This document shows, piece by piece, positions 7,908 through 16,650 of a stretch of DNA of 64,000 bases. The position numbers were made by a program, and so were the translations under genes. This stretch comes from G965216905 sp965216905 (GTDB lineage: Bacteria; Actinomycetota; Acidimicrobiia; Spongiisociales; ZC4RG35), in NCBI GenBank assembly GCA_965216905.1, contig OZ244213.1, positions 1,736,001-1,800,000 on the forward strand, given 5' to 3'. The notes below the pieces were generated by a model, which saw only the letters and a program-made list of their open reading frames with translations, did no database searches and had not been told where the DNA came from. Within the stretch, counting starts at the first letter, position 1; each line of letters opens with the position of its first letter.

Positions 7908-9527
7908 ATGTTCCATCGAGGAGTTGGCGAGCGCCGGTGGCGATTCGCCGTTGCGCTGGCGGTCTTCCTCGCCGGTGTGACCGTGCTGGCGTTGCTCGCG
8001 CCCCGAGTTCGGGCGGCGGCCATTCTGGCTCCCGACCTGGTCGCCGACTGGGGCGAGTACGACAACGACCCGGTCGGCACCGAGCGGGTGGCGAGGATCG
8101 AGGAGCCGGAGGAGATGCTGCTCGGCGGCGAGATGCGGCTCGTCGTGAAGTTCGACGGCTATGTGTCCAACATCGGGCAGGGGCCGATCAGGATCGAAGG
8201 CAACCCGCAGGCGGATTCGGTCTACCAGTGGCTCCTCACCGATGCCGACACGTTCGTCAAGGGTCCCAAGGTGAGGATCGTGTTCGAGAACGACGACGGT
8301 CACAACCACTGGCATCTCGAGAACGCCATGGAGTACTCGCTGTGGGACGAAGCGATGAACGAGCAGGTCACCGTCGGGTCGAAGGTCGGGTTCTGCCTGT
8401 ACGACATCAACCGGATCGGTGATCAGGGGCCCGAGTCGGCGTTCTACACCGCCGCGGTCGTCAACTGGTGCGACTCCGGGGAACCGGACTCGACCCACGT
8501 CGTCATGGGGACGTCGGCCGGGTGGTCTGACATCTACGGTTCCCACATCACCTTGCAGTGGGTGGACATCTCCGAGGTCGCCCCGGGCTTGTATCGGCTC
8601 GCATCCGGCGCCGACGTCGCCGACCAGATCCAAGAATCCGACGAATCGAACAACGGGGTTGCGTTCCACCCCGAGCCCGTGGTCGTGCCGGGGCACACAC
8701 CTGTCAACGTCGAAGCTCGCACCGTCGCCGACACGCCGGTCGAGGTCCAACTCCTCGCCACCGCCTTTGGCGATCCGCCCGCTCCGGTGTTCGAGCTCGT
8801 GGAGGGGCCGGCCCACGGCACGGTGGAGGTCGATTCGTCGACCGGCCGGGCCGTCTACCGGGCGGATCCGGCCTTCTCCGGTGTCGACGAGTTCACCTAC
8901 ACCGTCCATGACGGTGGTCGCTACCCGTTGACCCGGCCCACGGCCGGCGCCCAGGTCACGGTCGACCCGCCGGCCGGGGTGGCGGGTCGGTTCTCGGATG
9001 ATGATGGGTCGGTGTTCGAGGGGGATATCGAGGCGTTGGCGGGGGCGGGGATCACGTTGGGGTGTAATCCGCCGGTGAATGATCGGTTCTGTCCTGATGA
9101 TGCGGTGACGCGGGGGCAGATGTCGGCGTTTCTGGTGCGGGCGTTGGGGTTGCCGGCCGGGGTGGCGGGTCGGTTCTCGGATGATGATGGGTCGGTGTTC
9201 GAGGGGGATATCGAGGCGTTGGCGGGGGCGGGGATCACGTTGGGGTGTAATCCGCCGGTGAATGATCGGTTCTGTCCTGATGATGCGGTGACGCGGGGGC
9301 AGATGTCGGCGTTTCTGGTGCGGGCGTTGGGGTTGCCGGCCGGGGTGGCGGGTCGGTTCTCGGATGATGATGGGTCGGTGTTCGAGGGGGATATCGAGGC
9401 GTTGGCGGGGGCGGGGATCACGTTGGGGTGTAATCCGCCGGTGAATGATCGGTTCTGTCCTGATGATGCGGTGACGCGGGGGCAGATGGCGGCCTTCCTG
9501 GTGCGGGCGTTGGACCTGCCCGGGTAG
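7908..9527 (+). CDS. Secreted lysyl-oxidase-like protein with three S-layer-type repeats
   Basis: A 539-residue secreted protein with an N-terminal signal peptide (RRWRFAVALAVFLAGVTVLA, about residues 10-35). Residues about 40-260 match bacterial lysyl-oxidase-family domains: DGHNHWHLENAMEYSL near residue 130 supplies a His-rich motif like the copper site of lysyl oxidase, followed by CLYDINRI and a C-rich VVNWCDSG. A beta-sandwich linker (about 265-350, AYRADPAFSGVDEFTYTVHDGG-type) follows. Then come three 61-residue repeats with SLH-like features, FSDDDGSVFEGDIEALA ... VTRGQMSAFLVRALGL, each with a Cys pair. These probably attach the protein to the cell surface. ATG 7908 follows an AGGGAGG. 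Oxidase activity is not proven. Confidence 0.85.
   Translation: MFHRGVGERRWRFAVALAVFLAGVTVLALLAPRVRAAAILAPDLVADWGEYDNDPVGTERVARIEEPEEMLLGGEMRLVVKFDGYVSNIGQGPIRIEGNPQADSVYQWLLTDADTFVKGPKVRIVFENDDGHNHWHLENAMEYSLWDEAMNEQVTVGSKVGFCLYDINRIGDQGPESAFYTAAVVNWCDSGEPDSTHVVMGTSAGWSDIYGSHITLQWVDISEVAPGLYRLASGADVADQIQESDESNNGVAFHPEPVVVPGHTPVNVEARTVADTPVEVQLLATAFGDPPAPVFELVEGPAHGTVEVDSSTGRAVYRADPAFSGVDEFTYTVHDGGRYPLTRPTAGAQVTVDPPAGVAGRFSDDDGSVFEGDIEALAGAGITLGCNPPVNDRFCPDDAVTRGQMSAFLVRALGLPAGVAGRFSDDDGSVFEGDIEALAGAGITLGCNPPVNDRFCPDDAVTRGQMSAFLVRALGLPAGVAGRFSDDDGSVFEGDIEALAGAGITLGCNPPVNDRFCPDDAVTRGQMAAFLVRALDLPG
8969..9517 (+). repeat. Three tandem 183-bp in-frame repeats (S-layer-type module)
   Basis: Units start at 8969, 9152 and 9335 with an exact 183-bp (61-codon) period. 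Units one and two look identical base for base; the third diverges only from about 9487. Codon choice inside the repeats (GAT, GGG, CGG, TTG, GTG) differs sharply from the C-ending codons of the same gene before them. That suggests recent duplication or gene conversion from a shared cassette. Confidence 0.95.
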
Positions 9528-9560
9528 CCGCCCCACGGCTCGGAGCGGCGTTTCCGGGCA

Positions 9561-9593
9561 GTTCACGACACGGTCATCATTCCTTCACCTATG
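9561..9593 (+). promoter_or_regulatory. Possible PHO box and promoter of the Na/phosphate cotransporter
   Basis: Three adjacent 11-nt units read GTTCACGACAC, GGTCATCATTC and CTTCACCTATG. Eleven-nt direct repeats of GTTCACC type are the PhoP-binding layout known from Streptomyces. A TATGAT -10-like hexamer (9590-9595) overlaps the third unit. The downstream gene imports phosphate, which fits. Repeat identity is moderate. Confidence 0.4.
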
Positions 9594-9658
9594 ATCGACG
9601 CCCACTCCTAAGCGACATCACCGGTTTCGGACGCCGGCGATCCGGAAGGTGAGGGTCT

Positions 9659-11353
9659 ATGGCGTTCGATGGAAGTTGGTTGGTCACCCTGGCCACCGAG
9701 TCGGCTCCCGAGTCGGGTGATCTCGACCTGTTCGTGCTTTCGACCTCACTCCTGGGCGGGTTGGCGCTCTTCCTGCTCGGGCTCGATCGTCTGACGGAGT
9801 CGCTCCGCCTGGTCGCCGGTTCGAAGATGCGCTCGGTGCTGGGCGCGCTCACCAAGAACCGCTTCGTTGCGATGCTCACCGGGGCGGGAGTGACCGCGAT
9901 CATTCAGTCCTCGTCCGTCACGACCGTGCTCGTCGTCGGGTTCATCAGCTCGGGACTGATGACGCTCGCACAGTCGATCGGCATCATCTTGGGCGCCAAC
10001 ATCGGCACCACCGTCACCGCTCAGATCATCGCGTTCAGCGTCACGAAGTACGCGTTGATGCTGGTGGCGGTTGGCTTCGGCATCACGTTCTTCTCGAAGA
10101 ACGAGTCCCGGCGAACCTGGGGCGCACTGGTGATGGGCCTCGGACTGGTGTTCTTCGGAATGGGCGTGATGGGTGATGCCATGCGTCCACTCCGTTCCTA
10201 TCAGCCGTTCATCGATGCGATGGCCGCGATGGCCAACCCGATCGTGGGCATCTTGGCGGCGGCGGCCTTCACCGCGCTCGTGCAATCGTCCTCGGCGACC
10301 ACCGGGGTGGTGATCGTGCTGGCCAGCCAAGGTCTCATCACGCTGGAGGCGGGTATCGCGCTGGTCCTCGGCGCCAACATCGGGACGTCGGTCACCGCTG
10401 CCCTGGCTGCCATCGGCAAGCCGCGGGAGGCACAGCGCGCCGCGCTGGCCCACACGGTGTTCAACGTCATCGGTGTGTTGCTCTGGGTGTTCTTCATCGG
10501 ATGGCTCGCATCGCTCGTCGCCGGAATCGGGGGCGACACCCCCCGTCAGATCGCCAACGCCCACACGGTGTTCAACATCGCCAACGGCCTCATCTTCATC
10601 GGCTTCACGACCCAGTTCGCCCACCTGATCGAGCGGATGTTGCCCGACCGGGAGGAGGCGGCCGAGGTGGCCATCCGGGCCAAGTACCTCGATGCCGAAC
10701 TACTCCGAACCCCGTCGCTCGCCCTCGACCGCGCCCGGCTGGAGATGTTGCGGATGGCCGACCGGATCCAGGCGATGCTGTCCGCCATCCTCCCCGCCGC
10801 GATCGACGGAAACCGGAGCGACCTCAGTGATGTCGAGGCAATGGACGACGAGGTTGACGTCCTGCACGGACACATCATCTCCTATCTGGGAGACATCTCG
10901 AAGACCCGGCTGGGGGAGGCCGAGACCGAGGAGCTGGTGTCGCTGATGGAGGCGACGAACGACCTCGAGGCCATCGGTGACATCATCGAGACGAATCTGG
11001 TGACGCTCGGGTTCCAACGCCTGGACAAGAATCTGGTGGTGAGCGATGCCACCCGCCGCGTGATCAATGAGTTCGAGGGTGCGGTGGAGGAGGCGTTCAA
11101 CCTGTCGATGATGGCGCTCACTCAGAAGAACGAACCCGCCGCCCGGAAAGTGTCGGCGATGAAGAGCGAGATCAACTCACTGGAGCACGCGGCCTCGCTT
11201 CACCAGGCAGAGCGTTTGGTAGCCGATGAGCCGAATCGCGTCGAGAACTACCGCTTCGAGGTGGATGTGATCGCCAATCTGAAACGCATCTACTACTTCT
11301 CGAAGCGGATTGCGCGGCTGGCGGTTCCGGATATGGAACGCGCCACGCTCTGA
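9659..11353 (+). CDS. Na+/phosphate cotransporter with C-terminal PhoU-like domain
   Basis: A 564-residue inner-membrane protein of the Na/Pi-cotransporter (NptA/YjbB) family. Two inverted membrane repeats each carry the QSSS motif, IIQSSSVTT near residue 82 and LVQSSSATT near residue 208. Each is followed by GANIGT (LGANIGTTVTA, LGANIGTSVTA). About nine membrane spans end near residue 325. Residues about 350-560 are a helical PhoU-like domain (DLEAIGDIIETNL and similar) likely to regulate transport. It stands alone behind a possible PHO box and ends 6 bp from the convergent DUF2254 gene. Confidence 0.92.
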   Translation: MAFDGSWLVTLATESAPESGDLDLFVLSTSLLGGLALFLLGLDRLTESLRLVAGSKMRSVLGALTKNRFVAMLTGAGVTAIIQSSSVTTVLVVGFISSGLMTLAQSIGIILGANIGTTVTAQIIAFSVTKYALMLVAVGFGITFFSKNESRRTWGALVMGLGLVFFGMGVMGDAMRPLRSYQPFIDAMAAMANPIVGILAAAAFTALVQSSSATTGVVIVLASQGLITLEAGIALVLGANIGTSVTAALAAIGKPREAQRAALAHTVFNVIGVLLWVFFIGWLASLVAGIGGDTPRQIANAHTVFNIANGLIFIGFTTQFAHLIERMLPDREEAAEVAIRAKYLDAELLRTPSLALDRARLEMLRMADRIQAMLSAILPAAIDGNRSDLSDVEAMDDEVDVLHGHIISYLGDISKTRLGEAETEELVSLMEATNDLEAIGDIIETNLVTLGFQRLDKNLVVSDATRRVINEFEGAVEEAFNLSMMALTQKNEPAARKVSAMKSEINSLEHAASLHQAERLVADEPNRVENYRFEVDVIANLKRIYYFSKRIARLAVPDMERATL

Positions 11354-11359
11354 GACGTT

Positions 11360-12778
11360 TCAGCCGGCCTCGGCATGGCGCGGTTGCGCCCGGTCCAGGG
11401 CGGCGCACACCCGATCCCGATCGCGATCGACTTCCATGAGCGAGAGGTCGGATCGCATCGTCTCCAGTGCCTGGTGGATGGCTTCCTGCGGTTCCCGGCC
11501 GAGCGTCGGGTGGCTCGCCAGCAGCCGGCCGAGGATGTCGGCCATCGAGACCAGCACCTCCGGTTCCTGACGGGCGTAGCGGAGGATGGGGTCGAAAGCC
11601 GCTCGCACATAATCCAGGTGCGACGGTTCCTGGTCTCGGATGACGAGGCAGGTCTCGGTCTCGAGACGGCGAGGGTTCATCGGTCGCTGCAAGAGCAAGC
11701 CGACCACGGTTCCGATCCGGCCGAGGGCCTCGATCGCCGTGTTCGGGTCGTTGACGCCGGGAGACAGAGCCCGGAGGGCGATGTCGACGAGTTGAACGAT
11801 CCCGAAACCGACGTCTTGTTGCATGGTTCGGGTCTTGCTCACCTCGATGGCATCGCGGATTCCTCTGGTGACGCCGTTGGCGGCGTCTTCGTCGATCGGC
11901 CAGATGTGGGCGATCGGCACCGTGGGGAGCGTGTATGCGCCGATCGAAGTGTTCATGTGCACGATCGTGCTGGTCGGCACCGCCTCGGCGATCGCCTGGA
12001 AGGAGACCTGGGTCACCCATCCCGACGCGGGCATTTGGACGGCGAGCGCGTCGGGGGGAATCTCCACCTGTCGTGGAGGCTTCTCTTCGGTGGTTCCCGA
12101 CTCTTCGTCGTCGGTGGTGTCCTGGTCATCGTCCGGTGTTGGTTCGTCGGTGCCCTGCTCCGGTTCGGGGTATCGCTTGTCGATGAGTGTCATCGTCTCA
12201 GAGGCGATCCGGTCGAGGACGGAGCCGACCCGCAGCCGTTTGGCAGTGTGATCGATGGAGGCGAGTACGGCGAGGAGCGAGGCGACGGCCATGATCACGG
12301 CCACGAGCACCGAGACTTGAGGGAGGAACGGAGCTCCTGCTGCGGCCGGGTCGAGGGGGGCGCGGACGACGCGCAGCACGAGGAGCGAGTAGGTGAAAGT
12401 CCCGACCACGACGCCCATGACGAGTTGCTGGAAGCGGTCGCCGAGAAAGCCGCGGAGGACGCGGGGCGAGAACTGGCTCGACGCGAGCTGGACGGCCACC
12501 AGTGTGAGGGAGAACACCACTGAGGCCGCACCGATCGTCCCGCCGGCGACGGTGGCGAGTATCGACCTGGCGTTGTCGACGGTGGTGGCGAAGAAGTCCG
12601 GCAGGAGCCCGCGGTCGATCCGCTCGTCGATCCCGACGAGCACGGTGGCGGCCACCACCGAACCGAGCACGAACAGAGCCGGCAGGTAGAAGAGGCTCTG
12701 GCGGAACTGCTCGAGCAGCCGTCGGAAGCGGATCAGTCCGACACCGCCGTCGCGCGACTCGGCGCTGCGGGTACTCAA
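11360..12778 (-). CDS. DUF2254 membrane protein
   Basis: A predicted inner-membrane protein of the DUF2254 family, function unknown. Four hydrophobic segments occupy the N-terminal half (LFYLPALFVLGSVVAATVLV, TVAGGTIGAASVVFSLTLVA, LVMGVVVGTFTYSLLVL, VSVLVAVIMAVASLLAVLA). An acidic linker rich in Asp/Glu/Thr follows. Then comes a soluble C-terminal domain containing VGFGIVQLVDIALRALSPGVNDPNTA, the most conserved DUF2254 stretch. The start is uncertain: TTG 12778 gives 472 residues and avoids a long overlap with the MMPL gene upstream, while ATG 12943 would overlap it by 133 bp. It is convergent with the phosphate transporter. Confidence 0.82.
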   Translation of the reverse strand: MSTRSAESRDGGVGLIRFRRLLEQFRQSLFYLPALFVLGSVVAATVLVGIDERIDRGLLPDFFATTVDNARSILATVAGGTIGAASVVFSLTLVAVQLASSQFSPRVLRGFLGDRFQQLVMGVVVGTFTYSLLVLRVVRAPLDPAAAGAPFLPQVSVLVAVIMAVASLLAVLASIDHTAKRLRVGSVLDRIASETMTLIDKRYPEPEQGTDEPTPDDDQDTTDDEESGTTEEKPPRQVEIPPDALAVQMPASGWVTQVSFQAIAEAVPTSTIVHMNTSIGAYTLPTVPIAHIWPIDEDAANGVTRGIRDAIEVSKTRTMQQDVGFGIVQLVDIALRALSPGVNDPNTAIEALGRIGTVVGLLLQRPMNPRRLETETCLVIRDQEPSHLDYVRAAFDPILRYARQEPEVLVSMADILGRLLASHPTLGREPQEAIHQALETMRSDLSLMEVDRDRDRVCAALDRAQPRHAEAG

Positions 12779-12810
12779 CTTGGGTTTGCCGGTGGACGCA
12801 TCCCGTGAGG

Positions 12811-14922
12811 TTACGGCGTCCCCGAGATCGCGTCGCGCGGGAGCAGTGCCGGAATGACGAGGAGCGCGGTGGCGGCGCCGGTGAGCATCGAGACCCACAT
12901 GATCACCGAGACCTGTCCGTGAATCGCCAGGGGCGACAGCCACAGAGCGGTCAGCGCCACGGCGATGCCCAATGCGTTGGCGACGATCGGTCGACCGACC
13001 GAGCGAACGGCCCGGAACGCATACCCCGGCCCGTGTTGCCGCTCGAGGTCCAGGCCCGCGATGAAGTGGATGGAGTAGTCGATGCCGACGCCGATCACGA
13101 TGCTCGACAGGACGGCGGTGAGGAGGTTCAGTTGGATGCCGGAAACGGCCAAGAACGCCAGCAATGTCAGCACGGTCAACAGGATCGGCACGAGCGAGAT
13201 GATCGTCTCCCGGACTCTTCGGTAGGCGAACGAGAGCATGATCGTGACCAGTGCGAACGCGGCGATCAGCGAGACCACCTGCGAGCGGATCACCAGCCGG
13301 GCGATCTCATCCCAGACGACCGGCATGCCCGTGAGCACTCGAATCTGGGCTTCGTCCTCGGCGAACTCGAGCCAGTTGCGAAGGTCGGCGGTGCTGAAGT
13401 CGGATGGGAAGAGCATGAACCGGAGCCCGTCGTCACCGACCATGTCGCCGAAGGGAAGCGGCCGCTCCCCTTCGAGGACCGTCTGTAGTTGCTCGGGTGG
13501 CAGGCTGGATGCGAGATCGGCGACCGAGAAGACCCGGCGGACGCCGGGCAGCGCCTCGAGCCGGCGACTGACCTCGGCCACCGCGTCCAAGTCGTCGGTG
13601 CGAGCATCGAAGGCGAACTCGCCGAAGAGGGGCGTCGCGCCACCGAACAAGTCCTCGGTCGTCTGAAACGCTTGGCGAACCGGGTCATCGTCTTTGAAGA
13701 AGAAGAGTTGATCCGGGTTCACATCCAGACGGGGCAGGAAGAGCGCCACGAATGCTGCGATGCCGATGATGAGGGCGATCGCCGGCCCACGGCTCGAGAT
13801 GGCGCGCTGGAGCCCGCGCACCACCCGAGGGCCGAGCACTGCGGTGCGGTGGGCGGGGGTGATCGGGAGCCGGCTGAGCAGCGCCGGGAGTGAGAACAGC
13901 GAGACGATTCCCGCCAGGGTGATTCCCGCTGCGGCGAACATCCCGAGTTCTTCGATGGGCTGCACCCCAGTGAACATCAGTGAGAGGAAGCCGGCGGCCG
14001 TGCTGACGGTCGTGAGAATCATGGGCACGCCGACATGTCGGAGTGCCGAACGGACCAGTTCGACCGGCTCCTGGGTCTCTGCCGACTTCTCCTGGAAATG
14101 GGTGATGAAATGCAGGCCGTCGGCCGAACCCATGACGATGACGAAGATGGGAACGATCACCGTGATGACGTCGATGGCCCGGCCGGTCGCGGCCACGAGC
14201 CCAAAGGTCCACAATGAACCGATGATCGCCGGAAAGACTGCCAGGGCGCTCAGACGACGATCCCCGATGTTGAGATAGAAGACCGTCAGCATCAGCACGA
14301 TCACCAGCGGCGGGACGGCGAGCAGGAACAGCGAGAGCGCGTCCAGAACCTCGGCGAAGACGACGGGATTCCCGGCCAGCGTGATCTCCAACTCCGGTGG
14401 CGGCGTGACCTCCTTCAGCCGGCGGGCCACACCGACCTGGTCTTCCCGAGCCGACACGAAAGCCATCGTGGCGGTGGCGTCCTCGGAGAGAAAGAGGTCT
14501 GCAACCGGGCTCTGGTCGATCAGCTGGTCGACGGCCGGTTTCGGGATGCGGGCGAGATCCTCGGGGGTGATCGGGAGCCCGGTGAGAGGATGGATGTCGG
14601 GGAGGATCGACGCGACCGCATCGGTGCCTTCGACCTCGTCGAGAGCGACGAGCAGCTCGCCCAGGAGGGCCAGGTTCTGCGGTTCCCGAAACGTTGAACC
14701 GTCGGTGGTCGACGCCACGATGGTGACCGGGTCGCCCGCGTCGTACTCCTCCTGCAACCTCGCGAATGCCTGGCCGGTCTCGTTCCCTTCCAGCACGAAC
14801 GCACCGACATCGGCGTTGAACTCGATGCGAAAGAGCATCACGACCGCCACGAGACTCAGCGCGGCCGTGATCGCCAGGATCCGCTTGGCGTGCGCCACGA
14901 TGATGATTGCGAGCCGGTGCAT
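12811..14922 (-). CDS. MMPL/RND-family transporter
   Basis: A 703-residue protein with two halves, each having one N-terminal span, a periplasmic domain and a five-helix block. The layout fits MMPL/RND exporters (sterol-sensing-domain-like cores PIFVIVMGSADGLHFITHF and SSIVIGVGIDYSIHFIAG). In actinobacteria such proteins export lipids or small lipophilic molecules; the substrate here is unknown. ATG 14922 is preceded by AAAGGAG, making it better than in-frame ATGs further upstream. A divergent TetR gene and a large inverted repeat in the shared promoter region suggest repression by that regulator. Confidence 0.9.
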   Translation of the reverse strand: MHRLAIIIVAHAKRILAITAALSLVAVVMLFRIEFNADVGAFVLEGNETGQAFARLQEEYDAGDPVTIVASTTDGSTFREPQNLALLGELLVALDEVEGTDAVASILPDIHPLTGLPITPEDLARIPKPAVDQLIDQSPVADLFLSEDATATMAFVSAREDQVGVARRLKEVTPPPELEITLAGNPVVFAEVLDALSLFLLAVPPLVIVLMLTVFYLNIGDRRLSALAVFPAIIGSLWTFGLVAATGRAIDVITVIVPIFVIVMGSADGLHFITHFQEKSAETQEPVELVRSALRHVGVPMILTTVSTAAGFLSLMFTGVQPIEELGMFAAAGITLAGIVSLFSLPALLSRLPITPAHRTAVLGPRVVRGLQRAISSRGPAIALIIGIAAFVALFLPRLDVNPDQLFFFKDDDPVRQAFQTTEDLFGGATPLFGEFAFDARTDDLDAVAEVSRRLEALPGVRRVFSVADLASSLPPEQLQTVLEGERPLPFGDMVGDDGLRFMLFPSDFSTADLRNWLEFAEDEAQIRVLTGMPVVWDEIARLVIRSQVVSLIAAFALVTIMLSFAYRRVRETIISLVPILLTVLTLLAFLAVSGIQLNLLTAVLSSIVIGVGIDYSIHFIAGLDLERQHGPGYAFRAVRSVGRPIVANALGIAVALTALWLSPLAIHGQVSVIMWVSMLTGAATALLVIPALLPRDAISGTP

Positions 14923-14951
14923 CGGTAGCTCCTTTCGCGGGCACCTTAGGT

Positions 14952-14983
14952 GCAAGTGACCGCTTACGCAAGCAGTTACTTGC
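14952..14983. promoter_or_regulatory. Operator palindrome between MMPL and tetR genes
   Basis: CAAGTGACCGCTT and AAGCAGTTACTTG form an imperfect inverted repeat (11 of 13 positions complementary) around ACGC, extended by one more G/C pair. It lies in the 92-bp divergent region. It overlaps the likely -35 (TTGCGT, 14980-14985) of a tetR promoter whose -10 is TAGCGT (15002-15007). It is the natural site for the neighbouring TetR protein. Confidence 0.65.
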
Positions 14984-15014
14984 GTGTCTTCAAAACCCGG
15001 GTAGCGTGCCATGG

Positions 15015-15566
15015 ATGGCATCCGCCGAGGAACGTTTGTTGACCGCCGCCGTCGAGGAACTGACGGAATCGGGTTATCGCGGCGCCACCACGCGGTCGAT
15101 CGCCCTGCGGGCCGGAGTCAACGAAGTCACCCTGTTCCGAAAGTTCGGAACCAAGGCTGAACTGCTGCGGAAGGCGATCGGCCGGTGGGTGGCGCCGTTC
15201 GTCGGGGCGGTTCCCGAGCCGACCGAGGATCTCGTGGCCGATCTCACCGCCATCGCCACGGGGTATGTGGCCTTCATCGATGCCAACCCGTCCATCGTCG
15301 CTCGGGTGCTTCCGGAGATGACGGGTGAGCCGGAGTTGCGGGACCTGGTGGGAGCGATTCAGGCACCCGTGGTGGAAGCCTTGGGTGCCATCATCGCCCA
15401 TCACCAGCGAGGGGGCTCGTTGGTCGAGGACCCGGTCGACGACGCCCTACGGGCATTCATGGGGCCACTGGCGGCCCGGGCCGTCATGGCCCATCTCCTC
15501 GATCCGGAGCCGTTCGACGCCGGACGGTTCGTTCGTCGCTTCCTGGATGGACATCGACCTGGTTAG
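15015..15566 (+). CDS. TetR-family transcriptional regulator
   Basis: A 183-residue TetR repressor. The N-terminal helix-turn-helix is RLLTAAVEELTESGYRGATT through SIALRAGVNEVTLFRKFGTKAELL (residues about 6-48). The C-terminal ligand domain is helical and not assigned. ATG 15015 is chosen; GTG 15006 is in frame but overlaps the -10 box. TAGCGT ends 7 nt before the ATG, so the transcript may be leaderless. It probably controls itself and the divergent MMPL exporter through the 14952-14983 palindrome. Confidence 0.88.
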   Translation: MASAEERLLTAAVEELTESGYRGATTRSIALRAGVNEVTLFRKFGTKAELLRKAIGRWVAPFVGAVPEPTEDLVADLTAIATGYVAFIDANPSIVARVLPEMTGEPELRDLVGAIQAPVVEALGAIIAHHQRGGSLVEDPVDDALRAFMGPLAARAVMAHLLDPEPFDAGRFVRRFLDGHRPG

Positions 15567-16579
15567 GCCGATCGGCCGCCGGTCCTGGGGGGTCCGGAAG
15601 TGCCGCGAATGATCAGCTCCGGCTCGACGGTGACGCGGCGGCGTCTGGATCGGTCGCCGTCGATCCGCTCCACCAGCAACTCGACGGCGATGGTGCCGAT
15701 CTCTCGGCGAGGCTGATCGACCGTCGTCAGGCCGATGTGAGCGAAGCCGGCGAAATCGACATTGTCATAGCCGACCAGTGAAATGTCTTCGGGGATGCGA
15801 ACGTTGGCGGCCTCGAGCGCCCGCATGACCCCGACCGCCGCGACGTCGTTGGCGGCGAAGATGGCGGTGGGTAACCGTTCCATCGCCAGGAGTTGCCGGG
15901 CCCCCTCGACCCCGGCGCGTTCGGTGAAACCACCGTCGACGAGCAGTGGCTCCATACCGCGAGCGGTCATCGCTTCGACGAAGCCTTCCCGCCGAGCGCC
16001 GGCCCCGGCGCCGGGTACCGCGTGCAGATGGGCGATGTGGCGGTGGCCGAGTTCGGCCAGGTGGTCGACCACCAACTCGGCGCCGAGTCGGTCGTCGTTC
16101 ATGACCACGTCGACGCCGGTGGCGGGAGTGTCCTTGCCCACCATCACGGCCGGAACGGATCTGGGTATCTCTGCGAGTCGGTCGTCGTCGAAACGGGGCG
16201 ATGCGAGCACGATGCCGTCTGTCCGGAGCTGGAGCAGCGTCTCGAGGGCGATCGATTCGCGGTCCGGATTGCGGCTTCCGGTGTTGAACAGGGCACGGTA
16301 TCCGGCGAGCACCGCCGCTTCCTCCACCCCTTCGAGCATCTCCGAGAAGAAGGGATTGCCGAAGTCGCTGACCAGCACACCGATGAGATGGGTGCGCTGG
16401 CGGACCAGGCTCCGGGCCACGGCGTTGGGGCGATAGCCGAGTTCCCGGGCAGCATCGAGGACGGCGGCGCGCTTGTCGTCGGAGACATGCGGGGAGTCGC
16501 GCATCACCAGTGACACCAGGGACTTCGACACGCCGGCCAATCGAGCGACATCGAGAATGGTCGGGGCGGAGCGGCGCAT
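15563..16579 (-). CDS. LacI-family repressor of the inositol-type gene island
   Basis: A 338-residue LacI/GalR regulator. The DNA-binding helix-turn-helix TILDVARLAGVSKSLVSLVM is at residues about 7-26, followed by the hinge helix RPNAVARSLV. A periplasmic-binding-like sugar domain follows (LIGVLVSDFGNPFFSEMLEGVE, AIFAANDVAAVGVMRAL, SLVGYDNVDFA). ATG 16579 gives the standard LacI start. The palindrome TGGAACGTTCCA lies 28 bp upstream and recurs at three sites in the island, so it is probably the repressor of the whole cluster and of itself. The inducer is likely an inositol derivative or similar sugar (inference from neighbours). It overlaps the end of tetR by 4 bp, convergently. Confidence 0.92.
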   Translation of the reverse strand: MRRSAPTILDVARLAGVSKSLVSLVMRDSPHVSDDKRAAVLDAARELGYRPNAVARSLVRQRTHLIGVLVSDFGNPFFSEMLEGVEEAAVLAGYRALFNTGSRNPDRESIALETLLQLRTDGIVLASPRFDDDRLAEIPRSVPAVMVGKDTPATGVDVVMNDDRLGAELVVDHLAELGHRHIAHLHAVPGAGAGARREGFVEAMTARGMEPLLVDGGFTERAGVEGARQLLAMERLPTAIFAANDVAAVGVMRALEAANVRIPEDISLVGYDNVDFAGFAHIGLTTVDQPRREIGTIAVELLVERIDGDRSRRRRVTVEPELIIRGTSGPPRTGGRSA

Positions 16580-16606
16580 GGTGGGGCAACATGGTACCCA
16601 GCGGGT

Positions 16607-16618
16607 TGGAACGTTCCA
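16607..16618. promoter_or_regulatory. LacI operator TGGAACGTTCCA, site 1 (before lacI)
   Basis: A perfect 12-bp palindrome with the central CG typical of LacI-family operators, 28 bp before the lacI start. Consistent with autoregulation. The same 12-mer is at 25011, 26339 and 26372. Confidence 0.8.
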
Positions 16619-16650
16619 CTCGTTGGCCGGCAGGGCCGAGCCGAGGTGGT

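Noticed and set aside
8969..9517. Tandem repeat as a non-coding satellite or CRISPR
   Set aside because: The 183-bp period is exactly 61 codons, stays in frame and encodes an S-layer-type module.
12779..12943. ATG 12943 as start of the DUF2254 gene
   Set aside because: It would overlap the MMPL gene by 133 bp and add an Arg/His-rich stretch unlike the family.
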